Counted from the stretch's first letter, positions 43,313-53,330 are shown. The stretch: DNA of 64,000 bases from Nitrososphaera sp. (GCA_029263715.1 JAJUFP010000004.1:62001-126000), one strand, 5' to 3'. Notes: generated from the letters alone by a model not told the origin. Program-made: numbers and translations.

Positions 43313-44626
43313 ATGAATTCCGCGATTTTTAACAACAAACTGGCCATAGCCGTTGTTGTTTCTGCGGTAATGCTGACTGGAAGCCTGTTTGCCATAACGC
43401 AGACAGGTAGCTTGGCTACGAACGCCACTCTTCCACATGTCCAGCATGCATCTGCAGACAACACGCCGGCCATGGTGCCAACAAACAAACCTCAAACAGT
43501 AGAGATTGATGGTGTAACAGTTTCCTTTGAAGTAACGCCAGAGGAGGTTCATGCAGTGGACCGGGCTAACATGAATATCAAGATAACCGATACCGCTTCC
43601 GGCGCACCACTGTCGCACGTTGACTGGGCCATCATCATAAAAGACCCAGATGGAAAGGAAGTCTACAAGACATCAACTTCTCACACTCACATGGGAGTGC
43701 ACAACTTTGACTATGCATTTCTCAATCCAGGCAAGAACACCGTTACAGTGCAAGTAGCGTCACTGGGACCCAAAATGATGGGCATGGACGTTCCAAAGGA
43801 AGCACAGACTCGCATCTTCAAGTCAGGCGACCCGATGATGAGTCCAGAAGTCGACGAGACATTCTTCTTTGGTTCAAGAAGCCACGACTTTGTCGTCAAC
43901 GTAGGAAGCCAGGGCGGCATCAGGACAATAACAAGCGACATGGGCAAGGATGTTGAACTGGAGCTTTCCACAAATCCCTTCATGGTTGTTGCAGGACAGC
44001 CTACCACATTGATACTTAACGTCAGAGACGCAGCAACCGGCAAGAACATCATGCACCCAGACGCCCTCATCAAGATACAGCAGGGCGCCTTTGCACTGAC
44101 GGATTCTGCCGAAGCTGGAAGCCCAATGATGCCCATGAGCGGGGCATACCATGGACACACCGGCGAGATGGCAGTGACGACCATATTCCCTACCACCGGT
44201 TTCTACCTAGTTGACATTGCCACAAACTCACTTCCGGTATCCGATGTCCAATACGGACATGCAAGCGCCAGGTTCAAGGTATTGGTAGTTGAAGACGGTG
44301 TTGCTGGTGCTAGCACGCCAGTATCAACCTCCGCGCCAAACCAGATATCCATACTTGGGCAGGCAGCACCTTATTTCGGGCCACAGAACCTGACGGTCAA
44401 GGTTGGAAGCACGATTACTGTCGTAAATGAGGACTTTGTAGTCCATACAGTGACTAGCACTGACGCAGACCCAGGCAATGCACAACCGGTACCAAATGAC
44501 ATATTTGACACAGGGATACTTGCCAACGGCGAATCAAAGCAGATAACGTTTGACAAAGAAGGAACGTACAACTACTTTTGTGCAGTACACCCGTACATGA
44601 GAGGAACGGTTACTGTCACGCAGTAA
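43313..44626 (+). CDS. Multidomain secreted cupredoxin
   Basis: 437 residues. Signal peptide or anchor (AIAVVVSAVMLTGSLFA). Residues 60-300 contain two beta-sandwich, CopC/Ig-like domains rich in Met and His (HTHMGVHNFDY, GSPMMPMSGAYHGHTGEMA). The last 95 residues are a plastocyanin domain with His near 378 (FVVHTVTS) and C423-x2-H426-x2-M429 (FCAVHPYM): a complete type I copper site. The Met/His-rich part may bind extra copper. Probably an extracellular electron carrier or copper chaperone. GCATACATAA about 29 bases before the ATG. Confidence 0.85.
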   Translation: MNSAIFNNKLAIAVVVSAVMLTGSLFAITQTGSLATNATLPHVQHASADNTPAMVPTNKPQTVEIDGVTVSFEVTPEEVHAVDRANMNIKITDTASGAPLSHVDWAIIIKDPDGKEVYKTSTSHTHMGVHNFDYAFLNPGKNTVTVQVASLGPKMMGMDVPKEAQTRIFKSGDPMMSPEVDETFFFGSRSHDFVVNVGSQGGIRTITSDMGKDVELELSTNPFMVVAGQPTTLILNVRDAATGKNIMHPDALIKIQQGAFALTDSAEAGSPMMPMSGAYHGHTGEMAVTTIFPTTGFYLVDIATNSLPVSDVQYGHASARFKVLVVEDGVAGASTPVSTSAPNQISILGQAAPYFGPQNLTVKVGSTITVVNEDFVVHTVTSTDADPGNAQPVPNDIFDTGILANGESKQITFDKEGTYNYFCAVHPYMRGTVTVTQ

Positions 44627-44635
44627 CCCCCTACA

Positions 44636-44642
44636 TTTTTTT
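44636..44642 (+). terminator. Oligo-T terminator after the cupredoxin gene
   Basis: Seven T in a row ten bases past the stop on the + strand, after a C-rich stretch. The next 160 bases to the FAA hydrolase gene hold nothing recognisable. Confidence 0.4.
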
Positions 44643-44802
44643 ACTCAGGCCCGAGCATAAGACGAATCATCAAGAGGCGGGATTGCATTAGTTTTATCCA
44701 CTTATGACAAAAGATCTTGTGATACAACAAGACAAAGAAACCGCGTTTATTTTCCCATCTTTGTAAGACTAACCTTTCACTGAGTGCAAACGCACACCAT
44801 AG

Positions 44803-45672
44803 TCACTGGAAGATAATGCGGTTTCTTATGGTTCCAAGCCGCTCTATGGATATTTCAACGACGTCGCCGTGCTTTAGGTACCGCGGCTCCTTCATGGACA
44901 TGGCCACGCCAGCCGGTGTTCCGGTGGAAATGATGTCGCCGGCTTCAAGGGTCATCGTTCTGCTTAGCGCAGAGATTATCCTCTTGATGGAAATCACCAT
45001 GTTGCCAGAAGACGAGTTCTGCCGGATCTCGTCGTTGACCTTTGTGACTATCTGCAGGTTTTGAGGGTCAGGCACCTCGTCTTTTGTGGTTATCCACGGC
45101 CCGCAGGGTGCAAAGGTGTCTATTCCCTTCCCGCGGGTGAACTGCTTGTCCTTGAACTGGATGTCCCTTGCGGAGACATCGTGGAAGATCATGTATCCAA
45201 AAACGCAGTCAAGGGCATCCTCTTCTGATATGTTTTTCGTGTCCCTGCCGATTATCACGGCCAGCTCGGCCTCGTAATCAAGCCGGTTTACAAAGGACGG
45301 GCAGATCACGTCCCTAAACGGCGTGTTCAGGGCAGTTCTGGGCTTCATGAATATTACAGGCTCATCGGCCGGAGTAAGTCCAGCGTCTCTGGCATGGTCA
45401 AAGTAGTTAAACGCAAGGCAGATTATCTTGGGCGGGTTTGGGATGGGCACCAAAAGCTCGATGTCGCTTACCTTGTGCTTGTATTGCAGGTTGTCCTTTT
45501 GCTGCCTTACCTCGTCTAACCAGCCTTTGAACATAAAGTCCTTGATGCTGGGCGGCACCGGTATGCCGGTCTGCTCCTGAATTTCCTGACGCGTAACCAG
45601 ATGCTTGCCGTCATCAGAGACAATAGCATAGGTTTCCTTTACCTTTGTGTTGTTTATTCTTGCTATCTTCAT
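44803..45672 (-). CDS. Fumarylacetoacetate hydrolase-family protein
   Basis: 289 residues from ATG 45672 (frame open to 45711, which would overlap gltX). Motifs of the FAH fold: LVPIPNPPKIICLAFNYFDHARDAG (NYxxHA), EPVIFMKPRTAL, and the metal-binding YEAELAVIIG with FHDVSARDIQ. The C-terminus has GDIISTGTPAGV. Family members cleave or decarboxylate acylpyruvate-type compounds. Last gene of the isoprenoid/gltX operon; its role there is unclear. Confidence 0.85.
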   Translation of the reverse strand: MKIARINNTKVKETYAIVSDDGKHLVTRQEIQEQTGIPVPPSIKDFMFKGWLDEVRQQKDNLQYKHKVSDIELLVPIPNPPKIICLAFNYFDHARDAGLTPADEPVIFMKPRTALNTPFRDVICPSFVNRLDYEAELAVIIGRDTKNISEEDALDCVFGYMIFHDVSARDIQFKDKQFTRGKGIDTFAPCGPWITTKDEVPDPQNLQIVTKVNDEIRQNSSSGNMVISIKRIISALSRTMTLEAGDIISTGTPAGVAMSMKEPRYLKHGDVVEISIERLGTIRNRIIFQ

Positions 45673-45679
45673 GCCCCAT

Positions 45680-47413
45680 TTACCTATGCGTGAATATCGC
45701 TGTGCCATCACTGTCTATCCGGCAGAAACCAAACCGGACAAACTGCACAACCGTGCCATGTTTCAAGCCTGACATGAATGATTCTGTGACCCCCTTTACC
45801 ACTTCAAGACTGTTCGTGTTGTATTCCTCACCGATGTACAGCTGCTTGGGAGTTAGCACCTGAAGGTCAAATATATCTTCCTTTGCAACCCACTGGATTT
45901 TGGGCATGGACTGCTGAATTTCGCTTCCGCTGGGCATGGCCGAGACTGACAGGACCTTTCCGTCCTTTCTTTCAATCTTGGTTATCTTGACGTTGTACAG
46001 CTCGATAAGCCTTATTTCATCGCCCACATTGAGGTTTGTGTCGTCAGAGGATATGTAGAATCGGTCTGAAACCTGGATCTTTCTGGACCCAAGCGCCGCA
46101 TCCGTGGGGTGGTTCTTGAGCACCACTTCCATCGCCCTTGCCCCTTCCACGTGCAGTTCGACAGGATCTTTAACGAAAAACAGCCGCATGGATACAGGAT
46201 CGATAACCTTCCTGTTGTACGCCTCAAGGGCCTCAAACGGCGGTTTTGTCTCTGCAAGCGTGATTCCAAGGGATATGACGAACTTGCGGATGGCTTCAGG
46301 AACAAAGCCGCGTCGGCGGAACGCAGAGAGGGTGGGAAGCCGCGGATCGTCCCAGCTTTTGATCAAGCCATTTTCAATCAGCGGTTTTATCTTTCTCTTG
46401 GAAACTGGAATGCCCTCAAACTCTAGTCTTGAGAATTCTATCATCATTGGCTTTCTAAGTCCAAGCCGGTCCAGTATGGCAAAGTACAGCGCATTTCTAA
46501 GCTCGTATTCCTTGGTCCTCATGGCATGGGTAACGCCGTCCAGGCTGTCCTCTATTGGTGCTGCAAAGTCATACGTGGGCCAGACTCTAATCTTGCTGCC
46601 AAGTTTTGGATGATCGCCTTCTATTATCCTGAAAAGCGTTGGATCCCTCATGGCGGTGTTCTGGTCGGCCATGTCGCCTTTGAACCGGATGATGGCCTCG
46701 TTCTGCTTGTAGGACCCGTTGAACAGTTTTTCCAGCCTGCTCAGGGCTTCGGATTGGTCCTTTCTGCATTCGCAGGGCAACCCTTTTGCACGAAGGTCGT
46801 GCATGGTCTGCTGGCTGCATGTGCAGACGTACGCGCCGCCAAGCTCCACAAGCTTGCGCCCATATTCTTGGATAAGCGAGATGTCGTCGGAGGTGTTCTT
46901 TACAATGTCCGGCTTTACCCCAAGCCAGTCCAGACCCTCGCGGATGGCATCATAGTATTCCAGTTTTTCCTTGAGTGGATTTGTATCATCAAACCTCAAG
47001 ATCAGTTTGCCGTTGTACATCCGTGCGTATTCTTCGTCGATGATGGCGGCCTTGGCATGGCCTATGTGCGGATAGCCGTTTGGTTCGGGCGGGAATCTTG
47101 TGACAACCTGGCCCATTATCGCGCCTTCAAGTGGCGGCAGGCTGGGCGCGGACTCGACAGCCTGTTTTTTGACGAGCTGTTCTGGAGCAAGTTTTTCCAG
47201 CATCGAAGTTTGTTCAGCCAGCGACATGTTGTTTATCGATTGTACTATGGACCGTATCTCTGGGATCAGTGTCTTGATGGTGCTTCGCTTGTCTGGCCTA
47301 GATCCAATGAATTTCGCTATCACTGCATCCGCCTGGGCCTTGCCTTCGTGCTCTACAGAATTCTTCAGCGCAATTATCCTGATGAGATTGTCAATATCTT
47401 CTTCAAGTGGCAC
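45680..47413 (-). CDS. gltX: Glutamyl-tRNA synthetase (archaeal type)
   Basis: 577 residues. Class I synthetase: HIGH box as PHIGHAKAAI near residue 116, KMSKS-like VSKRKIKPLI near 353. The N-terminal 100 residues are an archaeal/eukaryotic-type helical extension, and the C-terminal part is the beta-barrel anticodon-binding domain seen in archaeal GluRS and GlnRS, not the helical bacterial one. A non-discriminating enzyme is expected in archaea lacking GlnRS. Two bases separate it from idsA. Confidence 0.93.
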   Translation of the reverse strand: MPLEEDIDNLIRIIALKNSVEHEGKAQADAVIAKFIGSRPDKRSTIKTLIPEIRSIVQSINNMSLAEQTSMLEKLAPEQLVKKQAVESAPSLPPLEGAIMGQVVTRFPPEPNGYPHIGHAKAAIIDEEYARMYNGKLILRFDDTNPLKEKLEYYDAIREGLDWLGVKPDIVKNTSDDISLIQEYGRKLVELGGAYVCTCSQQTMHDLRAKGLPCECRKDQSEALSRLEKLFNGSYKQNEAIIRFKGDMADQNTAMRDPTLFRIIEGDHPKLGSKIRVWPTYDFAAPIEDSLDGVTHAMRTKEYELRNALYFAILDRLGLRKPMMIEFSRLEFEGIPVSKRKIKPLIENGLIKSWDDPRLPTLSAFRRRGFVPEAIRKFVISLGITLAETKPPFEALEAYNRKVIDPVSMRLFFVKDPVELHVEGARAMEVVLKNHPTDAALGSRKIQVSDRFYISSDDTNLNVGDEIRLIELYNVKITKIERKDGKVLSVSAMPSGSEIQQSMPKIQWVAKEDIFDLQVLTPKQLYIGEEYNTNSLEVVKGVTESFMSGLKHGTVVQFVRFGFCRIDSDGTAIFTHR

Positions 47414-47415
47414 TT

Positions 47416-48423
47416 TTACAGACTCCTGCCGACGATAAAATCTGCCGAAAAGACCAGTGCGCGCCGGGCATCGGAATCGCCATACTCCTCGATGGATTCA
47501 AGGGCCTTTTGCATGTGCCGCCTTGCGGTGTTCCTTACTTCTTCATCAATGCCGGTGTCTGAAACGACCTTGACTGCTTCCTTTATCTCGTCTGTCGAGG
47601 CGCTTTTGGAACCCAGCACCTTGAGGATCTTGTCCTTTTCCTCCCCCCTTGTCTTTTTAAGGGCCAGCAGGATAGGAAGGGTCTTTTTGCCCTCCCGGAT
47701 ATCGTTTCCGGCAGCCTTGCCGGTGATTTTTGGATCTCCGACTACCCCTATCAGGTCATCGACCAGCTGAAATGCTATTCCAATGTTCCGGCCAAACGAG
47801 GAAAGGTTATCCACGTCCTTGTCAGAAGGATGCGGGGCGGACAGCGCTCCAAGCGCGCATGATACCTCAAACAGCGCGGCAGTTTTCTTGCTTATCATGT
47901 TGACGTACTGCGACTCGCTTGGGAATTTGGTATTTGAGGCAAAATCAATGTCGGTAGCCTGACCCTCGCAGATTATGGTGCATGCCGTGGCCAGCTTACC
48001 CACCATGGCAGTTATGGCATCATATTCAACGCCGGCCTTGCTGCCGTTAGAAGCAAGAATCTCAAAGGCCTTTGAAAACAGAATATCGCCGCCAAGAACC
48101 GCCAAGGGCACTCCGTAATACCGGTGGACGGTTGCAACGCCGTGCCGCATCTCGTCGTTGTCCATTATATCGTCATGGACAAGGGTAAAGTTGTGCACAA
48201 GTTCAACGGCTGCAGCAGCTGGCAATGCCCTCTGGATGTTGCCGCCGAGAAGCTCGCAGCTCTTGATGACCATGAACGGACGCAGGCGTTTACCGCCTGT
48301 CCGGATGTAATGAGATGATGCCTGATACAGCTCCTTGGGCTTGCCATCAAGTTGGGATATAAGGAAATTGTTCACCGTAGAGGCACACGATTCCAGCTCA
48401 TTTTTGATGCTGCTTGCCCTCAT
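47416..48423 (-). CDS. idsA: Polyprenyl diphosphate (GGPP-type) synthase
   Basis: 335 residues, trans-prenyltransferase. First Asp-rich motif is HDDIMDNDEMRHG, second is LVDDLIGVVGD; GGKRLRPFM near residue 40 binds diphosphate. Makes C20 geranylgeranyl diphosphate, the side-chain precursor of archaeal membrane lipids. A second conserved Arg pair (MRHG) departs slightly from the usual RRG with His for Arg. Overlaps fni by four bases. Confidence 0.92.
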   Translation of the reverse strand: MRASSIKNELESCASTVNNFLISQLDGKPKELYQASSHYIRTGGKRLRPFMVIKSCELLGGNIQRALPAAAAVELVHNFTLVHDDIMDNDEMRHGVATVHRYYGVPLAVLGGDILFSKAFEILASNGSKAGVEYDAITAMVGKLATACTIICEGQATDIDFASNTKFPSESQYVNMISKKTAALFEVSCALGALSAPHPSDKDVDNLSSFGRNIGIAFQLVDDLIGVVGDPKITGKAAGNDIREGKKTLPILLALKKTRGEEKDKILKVLGSKSASTDEIKEAVKVVSDTGIDEEVRNTARRHMQKALESIEEYGDSDARRALVFSADFIVGRSL

Positions 48424-49511
48424 GTACGGCTAACCTCTTGTGCTAAAGCACCTGTCAATATATACCTTGAGCTGGCAAGGGCCTGAATATTTCTTGCGCC
48501 CACCAAGAACATCGCGCTTTGAAGTTCTGCAAGAACGGTGTTTGCAAACTCAAACAAATCTTCCTTTGACCTGGCTGCTGCCTTGAGGAACGGGTAGGCC
48601 ATGGCGGCCATGTTTGCTCCAAGGGCGATGCACTTTGCAACTTCAAGTCCGTTGCGCAGACCTCCTGAGGCGATTATTGGAAGTTTCACCGCGCGCCGTA
48701 CCTCGATGAGGCTTGCGGCAGTGGGTATTCCCCAGTCCCAGAACATCTCGCCGAGGTGTTTTTTAAGACTGTTGTCTGCAGTCTCGGCCCGCAGTTTTTC
48801 TACGCCGGCCCAGCTGGTGCCGCCGGCTCCAGCCACGTTGATTGCAGAGACGCCGGCCATCTCCAGGTTAACGGCCACCTCACGGGATATGCCAGCCCCC
48901 ACTTCCTTGACTATCACTGGAACGTCCATGCTCTTTGCCAGCTCTGTTATCTTGGCCAGAACCCCGCGGTACTTGGGCTCGCCTTCCGGTTGGACCAGCT
49001 CCTGTAAAGTGTTCAGGTGCACGACAAGCGCGTTGGCGGAAATCATCTTTACAATCTTTCTTGCCTCGTCTATTGAGAGGCCCTTTGCTAGCTGCGCGCC
49101 TCCGATGTTTGCTATGAGAAAGGCATTTGGAGCGTTTTTCCTGGCTATGGCATAGGTGGCCGCAAGCTCTTCGCTTTTCAGGCCGGCTCGCTGGCTTCCA
49201 AGCCCCATTCCAAAGCCAAACTTTTCGGCCAGCTCTCCAAGCCGGCCGTTTATGATGGTGGCTTCATCCGTGCCGCCGGTCATGGAGTCTATGATGAGGG
49301 GTGCAGAAAACCTGTGCCCAAGAAATGTGGTGGACAGGTTTATTTCATCAAGATCCAGTTCCGGCAGCGCGTTGTGCACCAGCCGGACGTACTCTAGATA
49401 AGTGGTAGTAGTCCTGGCCTGAACATCCTTTTGCAACGGGATTTCTATGCCGTCTTTTTTGCGCTGCTTTATCAGCTCAATGTCAGAGGGAACGTCTGAT
49501 GTGTCTGGCAC
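48420..49511 (-). CDS. fni: Isopentenyl-diphosphate isomerase, type 2
   Basis: 363 residues. FMN TIM-barrel of the type 2 family: STTFLGHRFSAPLIIDSMTGG near residue 60, GMGLGSQRAGL, IANIGGAQLAKG, LNTLQELVQPEG, VIVKEVGAGIS and IASGGLRNGLEVAKC for FMN binding. Converts IPP and DMAPP. It sits directly between the isopentenyl phosphate kinase and the prenyl synthase, matching the order of substrate flow. Starts one base after the ipk stop. Confidence 0.94.
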   Translation of the reverse strand: MPDTSDVPSDIELIKQRKKDGIEIPLQKDVQARTTTTYLEYVRLVHNALPELDLDEINLSTTFLGHRFSAPLIIDSMTGGTDEATIINGRLGELAEKFGFGMGLGSQRAGLKSEELAATYAIARKNAPNAFLIANIGGAQLAKGLSIDEARKIVKMISANALVVHLNTLQELVQPEGEPKYRGVLAKITELAKSMDVPVIVKEVGAGISREVAVNLEMAGVSAINVAGAGGTSWAGVEKLRAETADNSLKKHLGEMFWDWGIPTAASLIEVRRAVKLPIIASGGLRNGLEVAKCIALGANMAAMAYPFLKAAARSKEDLFEFANTVLAELQSAMFLVGARNIQALASSRYILTGALAQEVSRT

Positions 49512-50279
49512 CTATCTTCTCCCCTTCACTATCGTGCCCATTTCCAGCTTGCCGGTCACGGCCTGCGAAATGCGATCCGGCTTGAGCCCGTTTACCAGCA
49601 TCACATCTAATCCAAGGGATGCAATCTTAAATGCTTCTTTGACCTTGCGCTGCATTCCGCCGGTGACATCGGCGCCGGCCACCTTTGAGAATTCCACCAA
49701 GCCGGCCTTGCTGAGCTTGAGCTCTCCGACCAGCTCCTTGGTTTCCATGTCCTTGTAGATTCCATCCACGTTTGTGGCAAAGACAACCTTGGACGGCCGA
49801 AGCACCCTGGCCAGAATGGACATCAGAGCATCGCCGGACAGAATGGAATACTTGCTTCCCTCAACGTGGACCACGTCGCCAAAAGTAACTGGGGTGACTT
49901 TGGATTTTGCCATCACGTAAAGCTGCTTTACTTTTGAAGGGATGGCTTTGTGGCCCGTGGTAAAGGCCGGCGGGGCAATAGAATACGGGTTCATACCAGA
50001 CTTGATCATCGAGTTGACAATTATCTGGTTTAACGTTATCATTGATTCGTGCACCACAGAAACTCCGTGCGGATCGTACGCATCCGGCTTTGTGTGCATG
50101 TCATATTTGACAGACCAGTAATGGCCAAAAGAGCCGCCGCCATGGACGACTATTATGGGGACATCAAGCCCGGCCAGAGCTTTTGAGATCCCATCTATCG
50201 CTTCCGTGTTAGCTTTAAGAACCTGATCCTTGAAGGTGATTACCGACCCGCCAAGCTTGATCAGGGCAAGGTTCTGCAT
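49512..50279 (-). CDS. ipk: Isopentenyl phosphate kinase
   Basis: 255 residues, amino acid kinase fold. LIKLGGSVITFKDQ at the N-terminus, then IIVVHGGGSFGHYWS, which includes the catalytic His characteristic of isopentenyl phosphate kinase, and SGDALMSILA and FATNVDGIY in the nucleotide part. Phosphorylates isopentenyl phosphate to IPP in the alternative archaeal mevalonate pathway. Head of the operon ipk-fni-idsA-gltX-FAH. CTTTAAATC about 29 bases before the ATG is the likely TATA. Confidence 0.93.
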   Translation of the reverse strand: MQNLALIKLGGSVITFKDQVLKANTEAIDGISKALAGLDVPIIVVHGGGSFGHYWSVKYDMHTKPDAYDPHGVSVVHESMITLNQIIVNSMIKSGMNPYSIAPPAFTTGHKAIPSKVKQLYVMAKSKVTPVTFGDVVHVEGSKYSILSGDALMSILARVLRPSKVVFATNVDGIYKDMETKELVGELKLSKAGLVEFSKVAGADVTGGMQRKVKEAFKIASLGLDVMLVNGLKPDRISQAVTGKLEMGTIVKGRR

Positions 50280-50319
50280 TTACTGGAAGCTACTTTTTGA
50301 ATATGATTTAAAGTTTGAC

Positions 50320-50622
50320 TTAGCCTATATGGCTTGGCGTTTCATGTTTTTCAGAGGTTTCCTTGACGGCACCCAAAACCTTGTTTCTGGACATGGTAAA
50401 CCTCCTGTCGTAGGGTACCACGAAAACCTTGACTGAAGTGTTGACGGCATAATGCGCCGTGCCATCGGGGTTTTTGTAGTTTGTTGCAACGCCTGCGCGG
50501 TCAAGAGATACCTTAACCTTGACCACGGTCCCGTCTTCCAGCTTGAAGGACACGGTATCGTCTCCTATGACGGAATAATCCAGTATGCGGAACTCGATCC
50601 TATCCGGTTTGCCGCTTTCCAT
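50320..50622 (-). CDS. Uncharacterised 100-residue beta-rich protein
   Basis: Not recognised. Predicted beta barrel: IEFRILDYSVIGDDTVSFKLEDGTVVKVKVSL core strands, then AHYAVNTSVKVFVVPYDRRF and a charged C-terminus. Typical of small archaeal conserved proteins. ATTTATAC about 27 bases before the ATG. Confidence 0.6.
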   Translation of the reverse strand: MESGKPDRIEFRILDYSVIGDDTVSFKLEDGTVVKVKVSLDRAGVATNYKNPDGTAHYAVNTSVKVFVVPYDRRFTMSRNKVLGAVKETSEKHETPSHIG

Positions 50623-50722
50623 GCAACTGATCCGGCGGGCAGAGTATAAATACGAAGCCTCACCGGCAACGGCTCTGCATACATCATAATCTATTTATCC
50701 TCGAACAGGGTCATCTAGCTCA

Positions 50723-51847
50723 ATGGGCAAGCTGTTTGGAAGGGGCAAGGAAAAAGAGAGCCCTTCCGAAGAACGTGTGGAAGAAAAAACCGATTATAGT
50801 TATAGTGATTCAGATTTTCAGAAGCGAGACCTATTCAAGAAGGGCGTCAACCACATGTCCAATGACAAGATGCTTGATGCCATCAGAAGCTTTGAGCTGG
50901 CCCTCAGGATCGACCCCCTGTTTGTGGATGCCTGGGTAAAGAAGGGCTACTCTCATTTCCATCTAAACGAATACACGGTTGCCATTTCCTCTTACGATAG
51001 AGCTCTTGAGATCGACGTCAACAATGCCGAAGCCTGGAACCTCAAGGGTCTTGCATACTACAAGCTGAAGAACTACGAGAAGGCCATCGAGTGCTGCGAA
51101 AAGGCAATCGACATCAACCCCAATGACGGGATGTCGTGGTACAACAAGGCCTGCTACATGACCCTCAGCGGCAAGGTGGACGACGGCCTTGAGGCCCTCA
51201 AGCGGTCCATCGAGATAGACATCGCCAACGCTAGAAAGGCCGTCAAGGACAGGGATTTTGAAACCGCCCGTGCGGAGGAAGGTTTCCGCAGAATAGTAGA
51301 AGTCGTGGTTCTAGAGTCCATCAGACAAGGTTACGATTACGTAGGCAAGATAGTCTGGGTAACCGGCATCGACAAGGTCGAAGTCGAGGATGCCATCATG
51401 CGCCTTTCCATGAAGGGCCTTTTGTCCAAAAGGGAGAAGAGGAACATCACCGGCATGGAGGAATACTTTGAGATTACCAAAGAGATTGCCGACAAGGTTG
51501 GTACTACAAAACGCGGCGGTCTTTTGGGTGGAAAACAGGTCTCCGCCCCCATGCAGCAATTGAAGGATATCAGCGAAGTTCTGGGCAGAGCTAGGGAAAG
51601 CCTCGAGCGCGGCGACCTTGAAGCAACCAAGGATGCCCTTGATGAACTCATCAACCCTGCCAAGCACGGAAGTGCCATGATAGAGCAGTTCTTTGACGAG
51701 CACCGCGACCTCAGGCTGGCCCAGATAAGACTTCGGGACAAGGGCCAGGAATACCTCAACGCCAACAAGCAGTCCCTTATCGACATGATATCCAGAATCG
51801 ACATGAAGGTAAGAAGCGGCCCGGTCAGCAAGCCAGCAAAAGATTAA
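50723..51847 (+). CDS. TPR-repeat protein with winged-helix domain
   Basis: 374 residues. After a charged start (FGRGKEKESPSEERVEE) come three to four TPR units at about 35-160, with the A-W-x-x-K-G / A-Y-x-x-A pattern (DAWVKKGYSHFHLNEYTVAI, AEAWNLKGLAYYKLKNYEKAI). Residues 190-265 look like a winged helix (VVLESIRQGYDYVGKIV, VEDAIMRLSMKGLLSKRE). The rest is helical. Such TPR-wHTH proteins may link protein partners to DNA. TTATCC upstream fits TATA spacing. Confidence 0.75.
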   Translation: MGKLFGRGKEKESPSEERVEEKTDYSYSDSDFQKRDLFKKGVNHMSNDKMLDAIRSFELALRIDPLFVDAWVKKGYSHFHLNEYTVAISSYDRALEIDVNNAEAWNLKGLAYYKLKNYEKAIECCEKAIDINPNDGMSWYNKACYMTLSGKVDDGLEALKRSIEIDIANARKAVKDRDFETARAEEGFRRIVEVVVLESIRQGYDYVGKIVWVTGIDKVEVEDAIMRLSMKGLLSKREKRNITGMEEYFEITKEIADKVGTTKRGGLLGGKQVSAPMQQLKDISEVLGRARESLERGDLEATKDALDELINPAKHGSAMIEQFFDEHRDLRLAQIRLRDKGQEYLNANKQSLIDMISRIDMKVRSGPVSKPAKD

Positions 51848-51874
51848 ATCTACACCAAAATTATTGCGTCTCTG

Positions 51875-52888
51875 ATGGCAGAGATCAGGGTTGCCGTTAT
51901 CGGAGTAGGCAACGTGGGAGCTACTTTTGTTCAGGGTGTCGATTATTACAGCAATAGCAAGAATACGGTTGGCCTGTGGCACCAAAAGGTGGCAGGCTTT
52001 AGGCCTTCAGATATAAAGATAGTCGCTGCCTTTGACATCAACCCCTCAAAGGTCGGCAAGAATCTGGCGCAGGTTGCAACGCAAAGCACCAGAAAATACC
52101 AGGAAGTCAAGTCGTCCAAGGTAACCGTCATGCCGGGCCTTTTACTTGACAAAAACGGTCAGTCCAGCACAGCATCTGCAGCTGAATTTAGCCGGCAGCT
52201 GGAGGATTCTAGCGCGGATATCGTTCTTAACCTGATCTCATCTGGGATGGACAAGACTTCCGCAGGGTACGCCAATGCCGCGCTCAAGGCCGGGGCGGCA
52301 TTTGTCAACAGCACGCCGGCAAAGATAGCAACCAATGCTGCATTGGCGTCCAAGTTTGCGCAAAAGAAACTGGTCCTTGCTGGTGATGACCTGCTAAGCC
52401 AGTTTGGCGGAACTGCCTTCCACAAGGGCATGATCGACTTTATTGTAGAGCGCGGCGTCCGCGTAAAGAAGAGCTACCAGCTGGACGTGGGCGGAAGCGA
52501 AGAGACGCGTAAGACCATGGATGAGAGGATCAAGATGGCCAAGCGCTCCATGAAGACCGGCTCGATAGGCCTGGAGGCACCATACCAGTTTGAGTCGGTG
52601 GCAGGCACTACAGAGTACACGGACTTTCTTGGCGATTCTCGCAACAGCTACTACTGGATGGTAAGCGAGGGATTCCTTGGCAGCAACATTGTCATGGACC
52701 TGACGCTGCGCACAAGTGACGGCGCCAACGCCGGCAATGTCTTGTTCGATGTGGTCAGGGCGGCCATGGCAAAAGGCGTAAACATCAAGAAGACTACAGA
52801 GACGATAAACGCCTACGGATTCAAGAACCCGGCAAAGAAGTACAGGATTCGCGAGGCTTACTCGAACTTTGTCAAGATGTTTACCTGA
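51875..52888 (+). CDS. ino1: myo-Inositol-1-phosphate synthase
   Basis: 337 residues. N-terminal Rossmann motif VAVIGVGNVGATFVQGVDYY, NSTPAKIATN, then DDLLSQFGGTAFHKGMIDFI, KKSYQLDVGGSEETRKTM and SEGFLGSNIVMDLTLRTSDGANAGN; these are the conserved NAD and substrate Lys/Asp regions of the enzyme. Converts glucose-6-phosphate to inositol-1-phosphate, used for inositol-headed archaeal lipids. TTAAATCTA about 27 bases before the ATG. Confidence 0.9.
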   Translation: MAEIRVAVIGVGNVGATFVQGVDYYSNSKNTVGLWHQKVAGFRPSDIKIVAAFDINPSKVGKNLAQVATQSTRKYQEVKSSKVTVMPGLLLDKNGQSSTASAAEFSRQLEDSSADIVLNLISSGMDKTSAGYANAALKAGAAFVNSTPAKIATNAALASKFAQKKLVLAGDDLLSQFGGTAFHKGMIDFIVERGVRVKKSYQLDVGGSEETRKTMDERIKMAKRSMKTGSIGLEAPYQFESVAGTTEYTDFLGDSRNSYYWMVSEGFLGSNIVMDLTLRTSDGANAGNVLFDVVRAAMAKGVNIKKTTETINAYGFKNPAKKYRIREAYSNFVKMFT

Positions 52889-53032
52889 AAATCTTACCCT
52901 GTACAATCAGAGATTTATGAGACGGCCGAAAAAATCTCATGGTGGGGTTTAATGGCCCATTTTTGGTGGTTATTTCCAGCATAATTTTTCCTACTGTCAA
53001 TATTATATATGGTCATGACGAATCTACTAACG

Positions 53033-53155
53033 ATGCGGTCTATCCAAAAAGACAGCAAAATTTCTGACGAAGTGATAGATGCCATGATGGCAGAGCATCC
53101 GGATTTATACGACGCTCTTGATAAAGACGACATTAAAAGAATCAAGAAAGACTGA
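53033..53155 (+). CDS. 40-residue charged microprotein
   Basis: From ATG 53033: MRSIQKDSKISDEVIDAMM, then AEHPDLYDALDKDD and a Lys-rich end. A perfect TATATTATATAT-like element at 53001-53010 is centred 27 bases before ATG 53033, the leaderless spacing. The frame opens earlier at 53015. No known family. The surrounding 440 bases hold no other gene. Confidence 0.5.
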   Translation: MRSIQKDSKISDEVIDAMMAEHPDLYDALDKDDIKRIKKD

Positions 53156-53330
53156 CTTCTTTTCCTCAGATATGTTTCCAAGCTGACTGAATGTTATTGC
53201 TCCGACGAGGAAGATAGCAGCAGGGTAGATTTACCTGCAAAACTACATTCCTTCTCAGCAAGTTTATCTATCATTTTTCCGTATGCTACTTCTGATAATC
53301 TATTAATATCCAGCCTAGTCAGCTACCCAT